A DNA stretch of 64,000 nucleotides from Fibrella rubiginis. Lineage in GTDB: Bacteria > Bacteroidota > Bacteroidia > Cytophagales > Spirosomataceae. Shown here one piece after another: positions 61,806-64,000 of the stretch. Numbering within the stretch: the first letter of the stretch is position 1; each line of letters starts with the position of its first letter. The position numbers and the translations under genes are program-made. The notes under the pieces were generated by a model. The model was not told the origin of the DNA. It saw only the letters and a list, made by a program, of their open reading frames with translations, and searched no databases. The stretch is from NCBI RefSeq assembly GCF_017353185.1, contig NZ_JAFMYV010000012.1, forward strand, positions 147,074 to 211,073. The letters are read 5' to 3'.

Positions 61806-63170
61806 TTACAGGTTTGTTAGCATCGCTACCACCTCGTCGGCAGTCTGCTTTTGCTGTTCTCCTGTCACCATGTTCTTTACTGATAACTGCCCCGACTGCA
61901 CTTCATCCGAACCAATCAGCACGACATACGGAATCTGCCGGGCGTTGGCGTAGTCGAGTTGCTTCTTCACTTTGGTCAGATCGGGATACAACTCGGCGGG
62001 TACGCCGGCGGCCCTCAATTGACTCAGCAAGGGCAAGGCTACGGCCCGTCCGTCGGCGTCGAAACAAGCAAGGAGTACTTGTGTTCCCTGCCCTGCCGAC
62101 GCAGGAAACAGGTTCAACTCGTCCATGACATCGTAAATCCGGTCGACGCCAAACGAGATACCCACCCCCGACAGGCCCGGCATACCAAACGCGCCCGTGA
62201 GGTTATCGTAGCGACCACCGCCGCTGATGCTGCCAATACTGACGCCATCTGCTTTTACCTCGAAAATAGCCCCGGTGTAATACGACAGCCCCCGCGCCAG
62301 GGTCACGTCGAGTTCCAGTTGCGGCTTTTCGAGGCCCAGCTGCTCCACCAGCGTCAGCGTTTCTTCCAATTCAGCAATACCCTTTTGCGCCGTTTCTGAG
62401 CCGGAAAGCCATGTTTTCAGGCTTGCCAGCACCTCATTGGGTGCGCCATTGATGGTGAACAACGGTTGCAGCGCGGCCAGATTTTCGTCCGAAAAGCCGC
62501 GCTCGCGGAGCTCGTCGGCTACTTTTTCGGGACCGATCTTGTCGAGTTTGTCGATGGCTACGGCCAACGCACCTTCATCACCGGCGCGGCCAATGGCTTC
62601 GGCGATGCCCGCCAGAATTTTTCGGTTATTGATTTTCAGCGTGAAATTTTCGATACCCAGGTTGCGCATGACCTCGTGTACCATCAGCACAATTTCGGCT
62701 TCGCACAGCAGCGAATCGGTACCCACCACGTCGGCATCGCACTGGTAAAACTCACGGTAGCGACCTTTCTGGGGGCGGTCGGCGCGCCAAACGGGCTGCA
62801 TCTGATACCGCTTGAAGGGCATGGGCAGGGCGTGCCGATTCATGACCACATAGCGGGCAAATGGCACCGTAAGGTCATACCGTAGCCCTTTTTCGGCAAT
62901 TCTTGGGGTCAGTTTCTTGCTGCCTTCGGCCAGATCAGCCTCGGTAAGGCCACCCGCAAAATCGCCGGAATTCAAAATTTTGAAGAGCAGTTGGTCGCCC
63001 TCGTCGCCGTACTTACCCGTCAGCGTCGAGAGGTTTTCCAGGCTGGGCGTTTCGAGGGGCTGAAAACCAAACCGGCGGAAGGTCTGCCGGATGGTGTCGA
63101 AAATAAACAGGCGTTTGCTCATCTGCTCCGGCCCAAAATCACGCGTACCCTTAACAACGGATGGTTTCAT
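61806..63170 (-). CDS. hisS: histidyl-tRNA synthetase
   Basis: A 454-residue class II synthetase charging tRNA-His. The motifs are KGTRDFGPEQ at the start, motif 2 in YQMQPVWRADRPQKGRYREFYQCDAD, the HisRS boxes around LARGLSYYTGAIFEV and GGGRYDNL, and a C-terminal anticodon-binding domain. The start at 63170 has a -7 box whose G is 3 nt upstream. Confidence 0.97.
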   Translation of the reverse strand: MKPSVVKGTRDFGPEQMSKRLFIFDTIRQTFRRFGFQPLETPSLENLSTLTGKYGDEGDQLLFKILNSGDFAGGLTEADLAEGSKKLTPRIAEKGLRYDLTVPFARYVVMNRHALPMPFKRYQMQPVWRADRPQKGRYREFYQCDADVVGTDSLLCEAEIVLMVHEVMRNLGIENFTLKINNRKILAGIAEAIGRAGDEGALAVAIDKLDKIGPEKVADELRERGFSDENLAALQPLFTINGAPNEVLASLKTWLSGSETAQKGIAELEETLTLVEQLGLEKPQLELDVTLARGLSYYTGAIFEVKADGVSIGSISGGGRYDNLTGAFGMPGLSGVGISFGVDRIYDVMDELNLFPASAGQGTQVLLACFDADGRAVALPLLSQLRAAGVPAELYPDLTKVKKQLDYANARQIPYVVLIGSDEVQSGQLSVKNMVTGEQQKQTADEVVAMLTNL

Positions 63171-63173
63171 GCC

Positions 63174-63181
63174 GCAAAATT
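63174..63181 (-). promoter_or_regulatory. -7 promoter box (TAATTTTG, minus strand) abutting hisS
   Basis: A perfect TAnnTTTG only 3 nt before the hisS ATG; it predicts a leaderless transcript. Confidence 0.5.
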
Positions 63182-63247
63182 ACGGACAAAGAGGCGCTTA
63201 GACAGGATTTCAGAATGGACAGGATTCCCTTTTTGGCCGGAAATCAC

Positions 63248-63255
63248 TACTTTTG
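63248..63255 (+). promoter_or_regulatory. -7 promoter box (TACTTTTG)
   Basis: A perfect TAnnTTTG 38 nt upstream of the 51-residue ORF at 63294. It is the main support that this small gene is real. Confidence 0.55.
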
Positions 63256-63293
63256 CGTTCCGAAAAAGAACCGACAATTAACGACATACCACA

Positions 63294-63449
63294 ATGGGAG
63301 TTACCAAACTACTTCGTAAAGGCCGCCGCAACCGCGCCATTGCCACCAACAAGGTGAACGCCATCAAGCAACTGACGCTGAAGCCAACGCTCAAAAATGT
63401 TGACGTAGAAGCCATCAAAGCCTCTTTCGCTGAGAAAAAAGCAGCGTAA
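63294..63449 (+). CDS. small basic protein (51 residues)
   Basis: ATG at 63294, TAA at 63447-63449. The sequence is strongly basic and helical (MGVTKLLRKGRRNRAIATNK … LTLKPTLKNVDVEAIKASF). It has a -7 promoter box upstream, and palindrome P20 and a terminator downstream, the same context as long genes. I recall similar short basic proteins in other Cytophagales, but the role is unknown; nucleic-acid binding is plausible. It is too short for many gene finders. Confidence 0.75.
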   Translation: MGVTKLLRKGRRNRAIATNKVNAIKQLTLKPTLKNVDVEAIKASFAEKKAA

Positions 63450-63455
63450 ACATAA

Positions 63456-63547
63456 GTTTACCGTTCAATGTCTAAGGTTTAACGTTGGCTGACGCTAGAA
63501 TACGCTTGCGTCAGCCAACGTTAAACCTCAGACATTGAACGGTAAAC
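63456..63547. repeat. 3'-end palindrome P20 (class A)
   Basis: Arms 63456-63495 and 63508-63547 match at 39 of 40 positions (GTTCAATGTCTAAGGTTTAA words, core GGCTGACGC). Stops lie 6 and 5 nt outside. Confidence 0.94.
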
Positions 63548-63552
63548 CTCTT

Positions 63553-63900
63553 TTAAGCTCCGTCTCTCTTCTGCGACGGGGCTTTTTTGTGCTTGTCGTA
63601 TTTTTTGTAGTTGCGTTTTAGCTCTTGCCGAATGATCTGCCGGGTGTCGATCATGACACGAAACCGGATAGCCGTACCAAAGATGGAGATACCCCCATTG
63701 ACCAGGATCAGGCTATAGGTGCCTTTGATAAACCAGCGCATAAACGGTACCCCGGCGTTCATTTCGTAGCCCGCGCCCACCAGCACACATAGCCCCGCGC
63801 CAATGAGCAACAGCCCGGCGGGGGCCAGCAAGAGCCATTTGGTACGTGCACTCATCCGGTTGACTAAACGCTGTCCCGGCGGTTTTCCTGGATTGGCCAT
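63553..63900 (-). CDS. small two-helix membrane protein
   Basis: A 115-residue protein with two membrane segments (LLLAPAGLLLIGAGLCVLVG and YSLILVNGGISIFGTA) and a Lys-rich cytoplasmic tail. Its stop lies inside a terminator stem. No family is recognised. Confidence 0.75.
   Translation of the reverse strand: MANPGKPPGQRLVNRMSARTKWLLLAPAGLLLIGAGLCVLVGAGYEMNAGVPFMRWFIKGTYSLILVNGGISIFGTAIRFRVMIDTRQIIRQELKRNYKKYDKHKKAPSQKRDGA
63556..63588 (+). terminator. intrinsic terminator on the plus strand
   Basis: A hairpin AGCTCCGTC/GACGGGGCT followed by six T, about 107 bp after the small basic gene; it overlaps the 3' end of the facing membrane protein. Confidence 0.7.
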
Positions 63901-63967
63901 GTTGGAAATGTACGAATAACGATTTTTGCTGACGCTGGTGGCCAGGGACTGAAGGTTGCTGTCGCGA

Positions 63968-64000
63968 GGCCCTTCGACTAGGCGTCCCCGACAGGCTCAG
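63968..64000. repeat. truncated D-block repeat at window end
   Basis: GGCCCTTCGACTAGGC then CCCCGACAGGCTCAG, close to the D-block of P3 and P13 but interrupted. It is cut by the window end, so whether it is a palindrome cannot be seen. Confidence 0.5.

Noticed and set aside
1..64000. tRNA, rRNA, prophage or insertion-sequence features
   Set aside because: No cloverleaf, rRNA, transposase or phage gene could be recognised on either strand.

Overview
This window is a gene-dense, roughly 55-60 % GC stretch of a Bacteroidota chromosome. The best fit is the order Cytophagales, near Spirosoma/Fibrella. The evidence is the Bacteroidota -7 promoter box (TAnnTTTG) in front of many genes, three proteins with C-terminal type IX secretion (T9SS) sorting domains, a TonB-dependent receptor, bacillithiol (bshB1) and menaquinone (menB, menE) genes, and several Bacteroidota-only DUF families. 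I see no rRNA, tRNA, CRISPR array, prophage or insertion sequence. Almost everything is chromosomal housekeeping or accessory metabolism.

Layout. 1-7 kb: end of a TetR regulator, an SDR oxidoreductase, a DUF6786 lipoprotein, a quinone oxidoreductase behind a dead HxlR regulator, a GH13 glycosidase and a DUF1460 cell-wall amidase-like enzyme. 7-13 kb: a sulfite-dehydrogenase pair (Mo enzyme plus cytochrome c), an ethanolamine-type permease and two unknown coiled-coil membrane proteins. 13-20 kb: a giant T9SS nuclease, an orphan ABC ATPase, a tripartite hipBST-like toxin-antitoxin operon with two operators, and bshB1. 20-31 kb: menB, DUF2452, Rieske protein, DUF5916 protein, menE, prs, rplY, a saccharopine-dehydrogenase-like enzyme, coaD, DUF3822, NUDIX. 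31-46 kb: CBS protein, RecD/Pif1-like helicase, methyltransferase-glycosyltransferase fusion, membrane protein, VWA/T9SS protein, fabG, VWA membrane protein, glnS and lipoproteins. 46-64 kb: a spore-photoproduct-lyase-like radical SAM enzyme, SMP-30-like protein, EEP phosphatase, TonB receptor, large PIG-L deacetylase, T9SS amidase, a membrane pyrophosphatase fused to an OmpA domain, PhzF, response regulator, hisS and a 51-residue basic protein.

The most unusual feature is not a gene. Eighteen long inverted repeats (arms about 14-67 bp, many 95-100 % matched) sit in intergenic gaps. Every one lies within about 26 nt of a stop codon or overlaps it. They occupy all eight convergent gaps longer than 20 bp and ten tandem gaps, and none of the nine divergent gaps. 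Most arms differ in sequence but are built from a small set of recurring word blocks (for example GTTTAACGTT, GAATGAGTGAATGAGCG, ACAATGTACAATG, CCCTTCGACAGGCTCAGGGTGAC-like) combined with recurring GC-rich cores (GGCTTCGCGC or GGCTGACGC). In places the arms run into the last codons of the neighbouring gene. I do not recognise this as a named repeat family; it looks like a modular 3'-end palindrome system and is the main candidate for an undescribed element.
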